Source of the DNA: Warburgia ugandensis
Lineage: Eukaryota > Streptophyta > Magnoliopsida > Canellales > Canellaceae
DNA: 64,000 nt
Direction: 5' to 3'
NCBI GenBank assembly: GCA_035236585.1
Contig: CP141127.1
Coordinates: forward strand, 46,886,001-46,950,000
The position numbers were made by a program, and so were the translations under genes. Shown here one piece after another: positions 9,819 through 23,475 of this stretch. The number at the start of each line of letters is the position of its first letter. Positions within the stretch are counted from its first letter, which is position 1. The notes beneath the pieces were generated by a model, which ran no database searches, had not been told where the DNA came from, and saw nothing but the letters and a program-made list of their open reading frames with translations.

Positions 9819-12800
9819 AATTTCGTCCTCGAAATTCCATAAATTATCATCTTCAAGGTATTTTGTCCCTTAGATAACTTTTGGTGAATGCATTCTCTCC
9901 TTAGGAATCAAATCTAGGCTCATCCTCAATTTATCATTTTTTATTGTTCCTTCTATAAGGCCTTACCTATAAGGGCTGCTTTCGCTGCGTACTCTGATGC
10001 ACACTCTTATACGCGCCAGTTTAACCGTAGTGGTTTCTAGTTGTAATTCATCTATCTCAAAATCCTTAGATGCCCATACTTTTCTCATCGTGTATAGGAT
10101 AGTCTCCTCGTAGGATCATGCTTCTATATTCATGTATAAATTACTCCATACTTCTTTGAGATCATATGATCTTATTTCTCCTATTTTGAATATCATAGGA
10201 TAATCCCTTTTTCTTTTTATCTTTCATCTAATGATTTCTTCATCATCCATATCTCCTTCTAATGGTTGGTTATATGTCATTAATAAGAGTCCAAAAATTT
10301 ACCTTCTTTCCATTGTGTCTAACTTTGCTTCTTATGTTTCATATTCGTCCCTAAGATACTTCAATAATTGACATGGTATCATGTGATCTACATCCAAACC
10401 TTTGATTAACTTCGAATTTCAACTGTCTATCGTTTTCCATATGTGACTTTATTCCTCGACCAAAGTTACATTCAAAATAAAATCATGAAAGCCAATTAGT
10501 AGCTTCTTCCATCGGGGACCTTATCATATACTGAAAGTAAATGTCTTAACTCCTTATCCAGTTTCATAATTATTGAATTCATTAAACACTTTCCTCCGTG
10601 AAGATTTTATCCAAACTCAAGTCGATTCATCATCATGGGTCAAATGTTCTTATCTAGGGGCCTATCTTACTATTCTCATCAATTTGTCATTAGGATTTTC
10701 TATAGTGTTCCCATTTATGCAAAGAAAAAAGCCTCTTATTCATATTCGAGTACCCTTGCTAGGTCATGGTTGAATCCTTTGTCATCATCCTTTTTATCCT
10801 TTCTTTGCTTGATGGTTTTCTTCGTTACCTTCTAGTTCAAAAGTTCTATACTCAATCCAGTAGGGTTAGTCCTTAGGAAATTCTTTTAATTGATTTTTCG
10901 TACTTGGTATATGCTCATAACAACTAACTATTTGTCTAAAGGCAACATAACATTAAATCTTCACCTTATAGTGTGCTAGCCATCTCACCTTTTCTCCTTC
11001 CATCCCTTATGTCAATATATTGTTTAATCTTTTATCAAGGCTTTATCATTAACCATGCAGTCTGTATTGTCAGGAGGCATCCTCATGAGTAGTGATTTCC
11101 TTAATTCCTCAAATTTTATCCTTCAAGTGCCTCCTCATAATTAGCTTATAATAGCAGTTCTTGTTCAACAGCTACTACATCAAGTTATCTTGAAAATTTG
11201 TTAAATCATCAAATTTGAAAAACACTTAGGTAAGCATGGAACATTTTCGTAGACATATAGAAAGACTTTATTTGATTACCTATTGATCTCTTTTTAGATA
11301 TATCTTTGTCATAAGCTTAAGGGTCTCTAAAGTGATCAATACTTATTTGCCTTCCCTTTCAATCCAAGTCAGCAGTATTTCTCAGACTCAAAGTAATTTC
11401 TTCACCTTCTCATGGTAGCTAGTAAGGTTTGAAAAACCTTTCACATTGGTTTAGATTACTTCTTATTTTTGCAACTCTCTTAGTTGTTACTATATTTATT
11501 GTACTTGTAGCTCTTCCATGATGTGGCCTAATCAACTTCATAATGTGGCCTAATCGACTAGCCTTATTCCCTCAAATGACTTAGCTTAACAAGTACTCAA
11601 GTCTAAAGACTTATAACATCCTTTTGAGTATATAACTTCGACTACTAACTCATAGATACTAACATACCTAATTAATTAGGGTGGGATACCTTTATTTAGT
11701 CAACAGTACTCAATAATGGTCTTAAGATATTTGGTCTTCCAATTTATGATAGCAAGACCTTCATTTGATCCTTGATGGTACCCTTCTTGCTGAAGATAGA
11801 TAGATGGATAAGTCACTGTCCTAGCCTAATTCCTTTTTCAATATAACTTTATTTACTCATGTAGTGGCAAGGTGAGATATCATCAAATTTTCCTTTTTAT
11901 GGATTATATCCATTGGTGTTCCCCATAAGCTAATGGATCTGATAAGAATCTCATTGATATCAAACCATTTGTAGAATTTAATTTCTAGTTGGTCGCCATT
12001 CTTCTTTGAAAATTTCTTATCACATAATCTCCTGAAATTTGATACCTACTCAAAGTCTTAAACCCCATATGCTTTCTCTCTATTATACGTATTTACAATA
12101 ACATCATTGCCAACTCAACTATTATTATTCCTTTGAAGTTGATTGATTATCTTCTCACTTGATTCAAGATGAAATATTTGTATGTATCTTCATAAAGTCA
12201 TGATTTCCTTCTTTTGAATATTCAATATTCATTGAATACTTATAGTTGCATCTCTTTCTCTTTCTCTCTTTTCTTCAAAATCCTCATTTGGTCTACCTGG
12301 ATCAATGTCTCTATATGTTTTGTTGCATATAATTGATACTTCATCATAAATTGAATGCTTCTCAGAAATCCTAAACTGTCTTAAGATCATTGAAATCCTC
12401 AATTGCCTATAGCCTCAATAAAATTCATACAATATCTTAATAATGGCATTGATGTTTTGGTCAAAATATTTTGGTAACACTGTCGAATATAGTTCCCTAT
12501 CTTATTCGTGTTATATTCCTCATAATATGTCACTTGTATACATCTTCTGATTTGCTCCATAATACTCAAGTAGTTATTATTTGATATCATTTCACTTTTC
12601 ATGAGACTTTAATTAAGGTATCCAAAATTGAGCTAAGTCTTTCAGGATCTATTCCCTTGTAATCTAGTACGAGTCGTAGTCATCTCCTAATATTATCTTA
12701 CATCCTTATCCTTCTTAGATTATCATCAAAATTCTTCTCAAAGTCTTTCTTTTACATCTCTTATCATACTCATATCATATCCCTTGTGAGAGTGTACTCA

Positions 12801-13220
12801 TATTCTGGTATTCTTTATGATGGTAAGATAGCCATCTAGGTTCTTTGATTTTGTCACCTTTGATAAGATTACTTTAATGCAGGTCAACACTATCTACTAA
12901 CAAGTCCAATAATCATCTTCATTCATTCATTTTCATCATAATTTGATCCTTATATGAGATTTCATCTTTGCACCATTGCACAATAATCCTTATTTCCTAT
13001 GATTTTGATAGGATTCAAGAAATCCAATATCAAAGTATTTGCTAGGACTATCTCCTTTTTCACCTATGTGTTTCTGGTGAAATGCCTTGAGTCATTAATA
13101 TTGTAATCCTCAAATAGAAGTAGTCATCTCTACTACTCCTTTTTACACTACTTATTCTTGATTTTCTCTATTGTCCATGACCCTTGGACATGCTGGATTG
13201 GCAGTGAAAGGATAAAACCT
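9819..13220 (-). pseudogene. Degenerate internal region of the retrotransposon, with RT remnant
   Basis: No long frame survives. On the minus strand at about 11990-11715 a reverse transcriptase trace is readable: a segment like FDINEILIRSISLWGTP, then HKK, NKV, and VPSRIK-stop-RSCYHKL. These align with the Ty3/gypsy blocks GFIRPSxSPWGAPVLFVKKK, ELNKVT and VFSKIDLRSGYHQL. Gag, protease, RNase H and integrase were not identified; they are decayed or deleted. A short local duplication (AATGTGGCCTAATC, twice) lies at about 11520-11555. Confidence 0.6.
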
Positions 13221-13234
13221 GGGCTCTGATACCA
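13221..13234 (-). other. Primer binding site, initiator-Met tRNA type
   Basis: The minus strand reads TGGTATCAGAGCCC two bases inside the right-hand LTR. This is the standard plant tRNA-iMet primer binding site, and it fixes the right-hand LTR as the 5' LTR and the element as minus strand. Confidence 0.9.
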
Positions 13235-13236
13235 AC

Positions 13237-15839
13237 TGTGACGACCTAGGTTTCTCATGCATTTTTAAATGCAATATCTAATTTTCTAAGGCGGGATGCA
13301 TCCCTATTTGAAAACCATTTTATAAAAACCATGCAATGCAGCGGAAAACCTTTTAGTTTTAAACTCATTTTGGAAACCGAGTGTCATTTGCTTTCACAAC
13401 AACCAAGGTAGTTTTTGAAAAGCCTTAGAAATCATAAGTGTTTTTCCCCAGATCTATCTAGTCACAGCACATAGCCCAATTGTAATTAAATACAAATACA
13501 TGTCCAAAGGGTAGAGAGTTTACTCACATGTATAGTTGTCTCCTTTGTTTATTCACTTGCTCGTAGCACTAATATAGATGTCCTCTACTCATGGATGGAA
13601 TTATCCTGAAAAATGTTAAGGATAGGGTGAGTATATACTATACTCAGTAGGAGCCTATCACTACTAGTTTTATAATGCATGAGATGTTTTAAAATCATAT
13701 GCTCTTTCAAAACATGTGCATGTCTGAATACTAATGTTCAATATCGATATAAAAATCCGTTGTCAAACTGAAATACTAACTATTTAAAGGATCACATAAT
13801 CCAAAATCGAAAGTATCATATACATATATATCATAACATTATGATATGCATAAGATGCTTCATTGAATCCAACTCATGGACCTCTAGTATGGTATGGTCG
13901 ACCAACCTCATATCATGTCATATGAAATGCAAATAAGTCCACAAAACCATAGGGTCCAACTATGCCCACGACCTCCTCGCCGTGTGGTCCCCGGGTACCT
14001 GAAGACACTCGGTCATAGCCTCCACGGGGCCTATGACAGGTCGACCCAGTGTTGTGACACCAGTGGTAGCCCCCTGTACCACATGCAGTCGACGTAGGGA
14101 CGTTGCCTCTTTTTGGGCTTGGTACCCATCCACCTAATAGTGGTAGAGGCTGAGTGGCCAACCCAGACCCCTCGGCATAGCACCCACGAGCTTACTAGCC
14201 CAAATCACACAAGATCAAACAAGTGAAAAATCTCTTTTTCAAAACCTGTCCTCTTTGGGTCCCTCACAACTGCCTGGCCCTCGGCACTCCAACGTCTTTT
14301 GGTAACCCTCAAGGACATGCAATTTTTACAAGAACTTAATGCTCACAAATCATGTAATGTATGCAATAGTTTACAAAACATATCTATGCATAATGTATAT
14401 GCAAATATTCACAAAACATGTCTATGCATAAAGCATTTATCACATGCATGCTAAATTATGTCATGCTAAACAAGTCATCTACTTAAAACATGTATTCTCA
14501 AACAATAATAGTTCTTTTAAAAGAATCTAGTAGCGATAGAGCACCTACCTCAAAGTCTCCTGGAGTCATGTCCTTTATCGCTTAACCCGTCCCCAGGTCT
14601 CATTTATAAACTCCTGGGTATAAATGGATATAAGGAGTCCTAATTAATTTCAGTCTATTTAGACATTAGACCGCTAGCCTTGCCTATTGGGTCCCCGGTT
14701 CTTGCCTAATTCATTGTCAGGCTAGATCCTATGATGTGGACCTACTATTCCATAGCTAACTCTGTAAATTGTCCTTTAATCTTAGCTTTAAAGTCTTATT
14801 GGGTCCACGTGTCCCAGTTCCCTCACATGCGTGTGTGCCTAAAGGCCGTGTCAAGGACCACGTTTTTGCACGCGCACATGCATGCTCAGGTGATGCATTA
14901 TGACGCGCATCATCACATGGTCGCACCTTGTATCATGGCGCGTCTCAGCTCCCAGGGCACCCCGGAGCCCATCCCTGGGACCCTGTCCCCAGCACACATG
15001 GAGCATGGCATCCCTGGGATGCCTGGCTCGTGCAAGGTCGTTTGGACCTGGCTTGGGCATTGTGTTCGTGCAGGCCATTTGAACGGCTTGGGAACGTCCT
15101 CCAGCCCAGAAATCTGGCTGGAAAAAGGTTAGATCCGGCATGGATCTTGGCCTGGGGGAAGTGAAACGGAGGAAAGGGAAGGAGGGGCTTACCTGGGTAG
15201 CCTGGGGATGCCCTTTTCCGGGTGGTGCGGCTCCTCCTTTCAGCCTGAAAACCCTTGGCTGCTGGAAACTTGAAGAAGGGGAAAACCCCATTGCCAAGAT
15301 CAGAGAGAAGAGAGGGGAATGGGGAGACGGGAATGGCTAGCCTAACTTGGGCCTGGCCATTGCCGGAAAACTCAAAGAGATAGTCTCAAACGACTAGAAA
15401 AAACCCATTTTGAAGAGGACAGAAGATGGGGTTTTTATAGAGGAATGAAAGGCAGTGCCCCTCAATGGCGGTGCCGCCATTTCCCTGGTGTATTCTAGAG
15501 AAATCATGAAAAAACGAGTTTCTGGGAGGGTCTAGAGGTTGAAGACGACAGGGGTGCCGTTATCAAAACGCCCCCTGCATTTTTCGTCCTTTTTCGTTTT
15601 TCTGTTTTATTTTCAGAAATACCCCTATCTTTAAACAGCTATAACTTCCTCATACAAACTCCGTTTTGGGTGATTTTTGAGGCGTTGGATTCCATTTTTT
15701 GAGGTAAATTGATGGTACTAAGTTCCCTCACAAATTCCTTCATTTACTATTTTAAATAATGTGAAACATTTAACTCAGTTTATTTCCTATAGAATGTTCA
15801 ATTTTCGTTAAAAATAGTGTAAATTGCTCGGGCATTACA
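13237..15839 (-). repeat. 5' LTR of the retrotransposon (family 1)
   Basis: About 2.6 kb, with edges TGTGACGACC and GGGCATTACA on the + strand. Relative to its partner it lacks an ~80-base GC-rich block and a ~35-base block near 15385. It carries the conserved hairpin at 13629-13645 and a TATA box at 15432-15441 (minus strand). Confidence 0.93.
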
Positions 15840-15844
15840 GTATG

Positions 15845-17545
15845 AGAAGATACATTTGTGTGCCAATGAGTGAATCTTGTATAGGAAGGAATGCAAGGAT
15901 AAAACTACATGTCCAACTTATGGATAGCCAAGATGGAAGTTAAAGAAGAATTCAATTAAAATAGTTATACACATTCTTATAAAGGTTCTAAGGTACTTTT
16001 CCCCTATTTTTAGGTTTAAAAGAATGTTTTGTCTTATAGAAATAGTGAAGAAATTAGTGTGGCATGCCAAGGACAGAGTAACTGATAGGTTTTCATACCA
16101 TCCAGCAAATAACCCACCATGAAAACTCGTAGACTTCTTATGGCCTAATTTTGGTAAAGAATCTAAAAACTTATGACTTGCATTATCTATGGATGGGATT
16201 AATCCTCATGATTCTATGAGTAGCAAGTATAGTTGTTGGCTCATTATATTAGTTTGTTACAGCCTCCCACCATCTCTATGCATGAAGAGGAAGTTCATGA
16301 TGCTAACTATGTTGATATCAGGTCCATAGCTGCTAGGGAATGACATTGACATGTACTTGTCTCCCTTGATCAATGATCTTGAGACATTATGGGACATAGG
16401 CATTGAAGCATACAATGCATACAAGAAAGAGTCATTCACCCTAAAGCCCATACTGTAATGGACAATAGGTGACTTCCTTGCGTATGGTAATTTGTCTAAA
16501 TGCACAGTTAAGGGATACAATTCTTGTGCTATCTGTAGTGATCAAACATGTGCTATATGACTTTAACATGGTAGAAAAATGACATTTCTTGGGCATAGAA
16601 GATGGTTGTGTAGAGATCATCCATTTCATTTTAAGAAGGGAGAATTTAATGGGAGTGTAAGGACAAGGACACCTCTAAAGATGTTGATAGGGCAACAAGT
16701 ATTGGAGTAGGTTCAAAACATTAATTTCTTATGGGAAAAGAAGAAATCAAGTAAACATGTAAATGAAAATACTTGTAGAAGCTGTTGGAAGAAGAAATCA
16801 ATATTCTTTCATCTGGCATATTGAAAATCACTGCATCTACACCATGTGCTTGATGTCATGCACATTGAGAAGCATGTGTGTGAAAGCTTGACTGGTACCT
16901 TGATTAATATCCCAAGAAAAATAAAGGATGGACTTGTATTTTGAATGGATCTTATGAGCATAGGTTTCAAGAGGAGGTTGCACCGAGAGGATAGGGGCAG
17001 TTGAGGAACATACTTGCCTAAGGAAAATTATATGCTCAATCGAGAGTAGAGGAGAATAATGTGTAAAACCCTATTTGAGCTCAAAGTCCTAGATGGGTAC
17101 TCTTCAAACTTTAAAATGTCTCCATAGAAGAGCTAAAATTGTTAGGGATAAAGTTCCATGATTGTCATGCATTGATGCAATAGCTACTGCTTGTAGCAAT
17201 ATGTTGGGTGTTACCAAACAAAGTGAGGGGAGCTATTATAAAATTCTGCTACTTCTTTAATACTTTGTGCAAGATGGTGGTGGATGTTTCAAAATTATAA
17301 AAAATTCAAGGTTAGCTAGTGACAACTTTATGTGAGCTTGAGACAATCTTCCCACCATCCTTCTTTAACATCAAGGTACACTTAACAGTGCACCTCGTTG
17401 ATAAGGTTAGACTTTGTGAGCTAGTTTACTTGTAATGGATGTACCCATTTGAGAGGTACATAAAAATTTTAAAAGGATATGTATGTAATCACAACCAGCT
17501 AGAGGGGTGTATAGCCAAATGTTATATTGTAGAGGAAGTAGTGTA
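15845..17545 (+). pseudogene. TNP2-type CACTA transposase, central and C-terminal part (pseudogene)
   Basis: The reading resumes at YEKIHLCANE and follows TNP2 through many blocks: YRKECKDKTTCP, RVTDRFSYHPANNP, LSMDGINPHDSMSSKYS, SLPPSLCMKRKFMMLTMLISGP, GNDIDMYLSPLINDL, GDFLAYGNLS, GHRRWL and, near the end, FPPSFFNIKVHLTVHLVD and WMYPFERYIKILKGYV. At least eight stops and several frame changes interrupt it. The homology runs almost directly into the subterminal-like repeats at 17.55 kb. The D-rich TNP2 core is recognisable in the family sense, but no catalytic protein can be made. Confidence 0.88.
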
Positions 17546-17559
17546 CACTTTTAAAGTTA

Positions 17560-18790
<1,231 letters not shown>

Positions 18791-18799
18791 TTATGTACA

Positions 18800-20945
18800 A
18801 CAAAATTTACCTTAAAATTTGAATTAAGAATTTTAAGTTTCGCATAATTGACCTTTTGAAAGATACTTATTTTACACTTAAAAACCTTAATATTTGGTAC
18901 ATGTCAAGATGATTCCAACAACACTAATTTTGCAAGAAATAGAGTTCAAATGAAGAAGTTATGATGTTATGAATATGGAGGATACTTTTAATTACCAAGC
19001 TTTTGTGCATTGCCAGTGGGAGATTAGGCCAGTTGTGGGTCTCCAAGAAGATGGGGAAGAAGATGGACAAGAGGGATGGGATGATCGAGTTTTAACTAGG
19101 TCATCAGGTTTTAGGTTATTAAGAGAGGGGGTGTTATAATCAAAATGCCACTCCTGCTTTAGGCTATTTTGGTAATTAAAAGTTAAAAAAAAAAACTAAG
19201 AACATCAAATTGAAATTATAAAATCTGGATTCTACTCGTCGATACAAATCCAATGACACAGTTCACTGAAATCAGAGATTGGACGAATAAACGATAATTT
19301 TCTTACAAAAGGGTCTTTTAGTAATTTTGCTAAGTGGGCCCCACTTGTAGAAGTTGGAATGTGAGTCAACGGAGTTGAAAAACATCATTAGTATGTCTTA
19401 CCTTTTTTTGACTGATATCATGGTGTTCAAAATAGTAAAACCATCATTATGAAACTTTAAATTAAATAAAAGAAAACAAAATTTAAAATAACAGAAAAGG
19501 GGGGGGGGCACGTTTGATAACGACAACCCCCCACTTAAGTGAAGCATTGTTCCCAAAACCCAATAGAACACGATGGGGAGGAAGAGAAAACAGGAAAGAA
19601 TAGAGGGGGAAGAAGAAGAAGAAGAGGGAAGAGGAACGAGAAGAGAGGAAAGGAAGGGGAAAAGGCGACCTACATGCTGGAGAAGTGCAGGCCTGTTGGA
19701 GAAGAAGAAGCAAAAAGGGTTTTGGGGGGTTTCCATGTCACCAGAAGATGAGAAGCTCACTGACAATAATTGGGGGCTCGGATTTCAAATCAGAGTCCCC
19801 ACCTTGCTCCCCTCAAAGTTCAAGGCAAAAGCCCTTTGGTTCTGCTACGATTGGAGGAGGAAACCGGGGTTTGGTGGCTGGATGGAGTTTGCAGACCATC
19901 GCCAGAGACAATGGTAGCTCAGATCCTTGATCTGAGAAGGTCATCTTCCACCGCTAGCCTATGAGAACATGAACCCCATGGCTATGATGAGATCTGGGAT
20001 GATTTAGGTCGTCGATTGAGGGGGAAACTATTGTGCGAAGAGATTGGGGAGGGTTCAACTAAAATCAAGGTCGATCCGGCTCATCCAAGGGTGTAGGAAG
20101 CCTTGAAACACACTCTAAAGGTAAGATTTGTGGAACCCTATTCTTGATTTATTGAATTTTGCTAAATCTGTGTCATTTTATTTGAAATCTAAGTTTAAGT
20201 GATAATCCAACCATTGAATTGTTAATCCATGTTTAGTAATGGATAGATCTATACTTGAGAGAAGTTATATTTGACTTAATTTGTGATCTGTGTGAGAAAA
20301 TAGATCAGGCAATCTGGACCATCTGATCTGTTACAGTTCAAACAATAACTTCTTGATATCTGATCGATGATCATATACCACAGATGAATCCTATGACCCT
20401 AAATTAGCTAGGATGTAACTAGAATGGTGTAATTTGGATGAAAACTTATCAAGAAACCTGAGTCGTCCGATCTGTCACTATTTAAACAGTGACTGGTTGA
20501 CATCGGATCGATGATCAGACCCCACAGATGAGTTTTGATCATCAATCCAAAGCTAGAAATGGTCTATCTGACCAATGTACACCCTTAAATTAGTTAAATC
20601 TGACCATGTAATCTAATGTAAAACAAAATTTAGATGTCCACACAGATCCAACCATAGATCTCAATCCTAAACTAAGGACAAACATCTAGAGAAGCCCTGA
20701 TCAATTGACATGAGTCTTGATCGTCCATGGAAAGATCTAATAATGATGATCCAGGCCTTGGATTACACTGGATTCTTAAAATTATGATCATAATTAAATT
20801 TAAATGTCTCTATGTATGTGAATGTATTAAGAAAAGTGTTTTTATGCATTGTATAGATTGAAGCACGCGGGGTCAATCATGGAGAAGATGGCGATTAAAG
20901 CTAGTGGAATCCGTTGAATGCATCACATGAGGTAGGTGGAAATTT
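18800..20945 (-). repeat. LTR-derived mosaic, mostly family 2 in inverted orientation
   Basis: Segments between about 19440 and 20945 are inverted relatives of the solo LTR at 24480-28676. The purine-rich block at 19573-19700 matches the inverse of the pyrimidine-rich block at 28080-28160, and the ATCTGTGGT/ATCAGATATC block near 20350 matches the inverse of 27340-27380. The edge GAGGTAGGTGG at 20932 is the inverse of the CCACCTAC block common to this family. Bases 18800-19440 are AT-rich and partly LTR-like in the other orientation. No target duplication was found. Small open frames here (19539-19964) are byproducts. Confidence 0.55.
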
Positions 20946-23007
20946 TACCTGGGTTTTTATAGCACATTTTTAATACAATTTTGCAAAGACAAGGCCCTTA
21001 GTAGTAAAAGTTTTTAGCAAAACAATGCAGCGAAAATTCTTTTCTTCAGAACTTATTTTGTAAAACCCAAGTCATCACTTCATAACATAAGTAGAGTTTT
21101 ATACAAGATAAAATTCTATTGAAGGAATAAACTTTTATTAAACTTCAGAATCCATCTAGTGGTTCACAGTACAGCCCGGTATCATTACAATACTTGTCCA
21201 AATTACATAATCCAAATTTTCAAAGCTCACATACAATAAAAACTCTCAATCCATATAATGCTCTCAAATAAAATACATTTCTTCAATGAATATACCCTGA
21301 TTGATTATTCTTTTAAGTATTCTCAAGTCTTGAGCTCCTAACTCTCCTTCTCTGTATCTGAGATATTGTAAACATTTACAATATCTCAGCAAGCTATGCT
21401 TGGTAGGGGATTAAAGAAGTAACATAATTTGACATTATAATCCTAATACTCATAGTGCAAAATAAATAAATGTTAGAAGCTTTCCATAGCTTCTTTCCAA
21501 TCTCAATTTGGAGCTCAGATGACTCAACAATTGAACTTTGAAGTCCACAGTTGTTTTGAGGGTCCAAATTTGTTCTAGGCCCAACAAAATGGACGACCGA
21601 TTCATTCAGACGGATCCGATCGGGTGGAATAGTCGCCATGCGCTCGTCATTGGGACGCACATGCTAACGCGCTCCCCCAGGGCCTGCACCGTCGCACAGT
21701 CATTTCGTCAGGACAACGTTACATGCATAGAGCGGAGTTGCTCCCGTAGGGTGCGTTTTTGTGTGGCGTGTCATAGCGCGTCCCAAGATTCGATCTCATT
21801 AGGAAGATCGGACAATCCGTTTTGGACTATCCAATCAATTCCTCTACAATTAAGGGCTCAAAACTTAAGGAATTTTCTTGAAAATTTTACCTTAGGGTTT
21901 TGGACCCTTTTGGATCAATTGGACAACTCAGATTTTTCATCTGAGCCCTCCATCATCCAGAATTGAAAGGTTCTAGTCCTTACTTGATTTTTATAAATTT
22001 TAACCTAAATCTAATTTTAGAAAAATAAAATTTACATAAACTAACATGAAATAAGTATAAGCAATGTTTCCACCTACTTGATTAGAGAAAAACATAGATT
22101 TGTAGTCCAATTTTAAATAAATATCCCTTTGATGAGAAGATAGCTAGATAATCGCTTGTTTTTGTGATTTTTCGTTGATTGCTCTATTGGATCTTGAAAT
22201 TGATTAGGGGGTTTTGTAGATAAGGTAGTCTAGGACAATTTGAATGGTGGGATTTATGAGATTTGATTTGAAACAGAGTGCTTAATTGAATTTAGGTCTT
22301 TTGTTCCAATCTAGAGAGAGGAGAGAGAAAGTGAAAGAAGGGAGAGTTTTGGGAATTCGAGAAGGAATCTAGATCTAGTTTTTAAGGGTAAGCAAGATGA
22401 TTTCATTGGAATTTTAACCAACATTTTTGGAAGAGTATTTATAGGTATTTTACATTTTTTATAATTACTTGTAATAATTATGTTTTAATTCTTTTAAATA
22501 TTAAATTAACATTAGATCCTTCACTACCACCTCCTTCTCCACTAGCAGTTGGCAGTGGTTTGACCACTCATTACATTTTTTCTGGCCGTTGGATTCGTTT
22601 GTGGGCCCTATGGGGTGTGAAAGGACCATTTTGCCCTTTTATGGAGAAAAATCCATTTTATTCTCCCTAACTCAGAATTGAGCGTACTTAGTGGCGTTAG
22701 AATCGTATTTCTGAGTACATTCTAAATATTGATGTCTTAGATCTCAGTTATAACTAAAATTATCATTTTACCCTTTTATTCATAAAAATGAAGAAAATTA
22801 GGAATTTTTCATTTTAACTTGGAATTGAACGTACTTAGTGTCATTTTGATCGGTTTTTTGAGTAAATTTATAATTTGTAAGTATTAAATCATGTTTAATC
22901 TCTATAAAAGGAGAATTTCTAATAACCTAATATTCCAACCCAAAATTTCTAAAAACTCAAACTTTGCTAATTTTCTCAATCAATTTACAAAAATTGGTGT
23001 TATTACA
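20946..23007 (-). repeat. Partial LTR, family 2
   Basis: It runs parallel to the solo LTR at 24480-28676, from near that LTR's left edge (ACCTGGGTTTTTATAG versus ACCCGGGGATTTTCTT) to a right edge GGTGTTATTACA like GGGGTTGTTACA. It shares the CATCCAGTGGTTCACA-type block and the conserved hairpin. It is about half the length of that LTR, so large parts are deleted. The left boundary is not a clean LTR end and meets the inverted mosaic head to head. Confidence 0.6.
21358..21389. repeat. Perfect 15-bp hairpin in a family-2 LTR
   Basis: CTGAGATATTGTAAA, a 2-base loop, then its exact inverse. It is followed by CAAGCTATGCTTGGTAGGGG, which holds a second small palindrome. The unit recurs at 24865-24903 and, inverted, at 58897-58934. 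Confidence 0.85.
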
Positions 23008-23009
23008 AC

Positions 23010-23475
23010 TTTCCCTTTGACACCAGCAATTGTAGATGCCCAAATGCCACCTCCAATCATGCCTAATCACCACTATCTCCCACTGTCAACTATGCAAAAG
23101 CTGTTGGCTTTTTCCTCTAATGCTGCCAATCGTGCCTGACCACCGACCACCAACAACTATGCAAAAGGCCCTGACTTTCCCCTCTAATCTGGCCAATTGC
23201 ACCAGACCACCTTCCACTGGCCAATCACACCTAATCACCATTATTTCCCATCAACAAATGCACAAAAGACCCTTGCTTTCCCCAACAGAAGTGGCCAATC
23301 ATGCCCAACCACTAACCACCGACCATTGGCTAATCACACCCAATCACCCTAATCTCCCATCGGCGATTGCACAAAAGCCCCTAGCTTTCCCTCTTACAAT
23401 GCCAATAGCTCCTGATCACTTGCCACCACTAATCAAGCCTGACCACCTACCCTTGCATCTTTGTTTTAAGTAAGA
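23010..23475 (+). repeat. Pro/Thr/His-rich degenerate minisatellite of the CACTA element
   Basis: Imperfect tandem copies of a C-rich unit with recurring words GCCAATCATGCC, AATCACC, CTCCCAT, GCACAAAAG and GCTTTCCC; spacing varies between roughly 75 and 120 bases. One frame (23036-23473) stays open and is rich in Pro, His and Leu. A Pro-rich block sits at the matching place in the minus-strand CACTA copy (46810-46998 plus 59409-59560). It may be a spacer or a low-complexity exon; I would not call it a gene. Confidence 0.5.

Larger units (their letters stand above)
7119..15839 (-). mobile_element. Ty3/gypsy LTR retrotransposon with both LTRs, inserted in the CACTA transposase gene
   Basis: Two LTRs (7119-9800 and 13237-15839) bound a 3.4-kb interior. 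The flanks are a perfect 5-bp target duplication, GTATG at 7114-7118 and 15840-15844. On the minus strand the LTR runs TGTAATGCCC...GGTCGTCACA. The tRNA-iMet primer binding site lies next to the right LTR and the polypurine tract next to the left, so transcription runs right to left. A degenerate Ty3/gypsy reverse transcriptase is present, with no intact gag or pol. The interior is shorter than the ~5 kb of an autonomous element. Removing the element and one GTATG restores the TNP2 frame across the junction. Confidence 0.93.

Noticed and set aside
13221-13234. tRNA-like match
   Set aside because: Only the primer binding site complementary to the tRNA 3' end; no tRNA gene fold is present. I found no credible tRNA gene elsewhere.
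14731-15340. Open frames up to 148 codons
   Set aside because: Same LTR region as above in the partner LTR; open by composition, no domain.
19539-19964. Lys/Arg/Glu-rich frames of 64-114 codons
   Set aside because: A purine-rich tract in an inverted LTR fragment, with its inverse at 28080-28160.
21538-21966. 142-codon frame
   Set aside because: Falls in a partial family-2 LTR; no recognisable motif and no counterpart frame in the sister LTRs.
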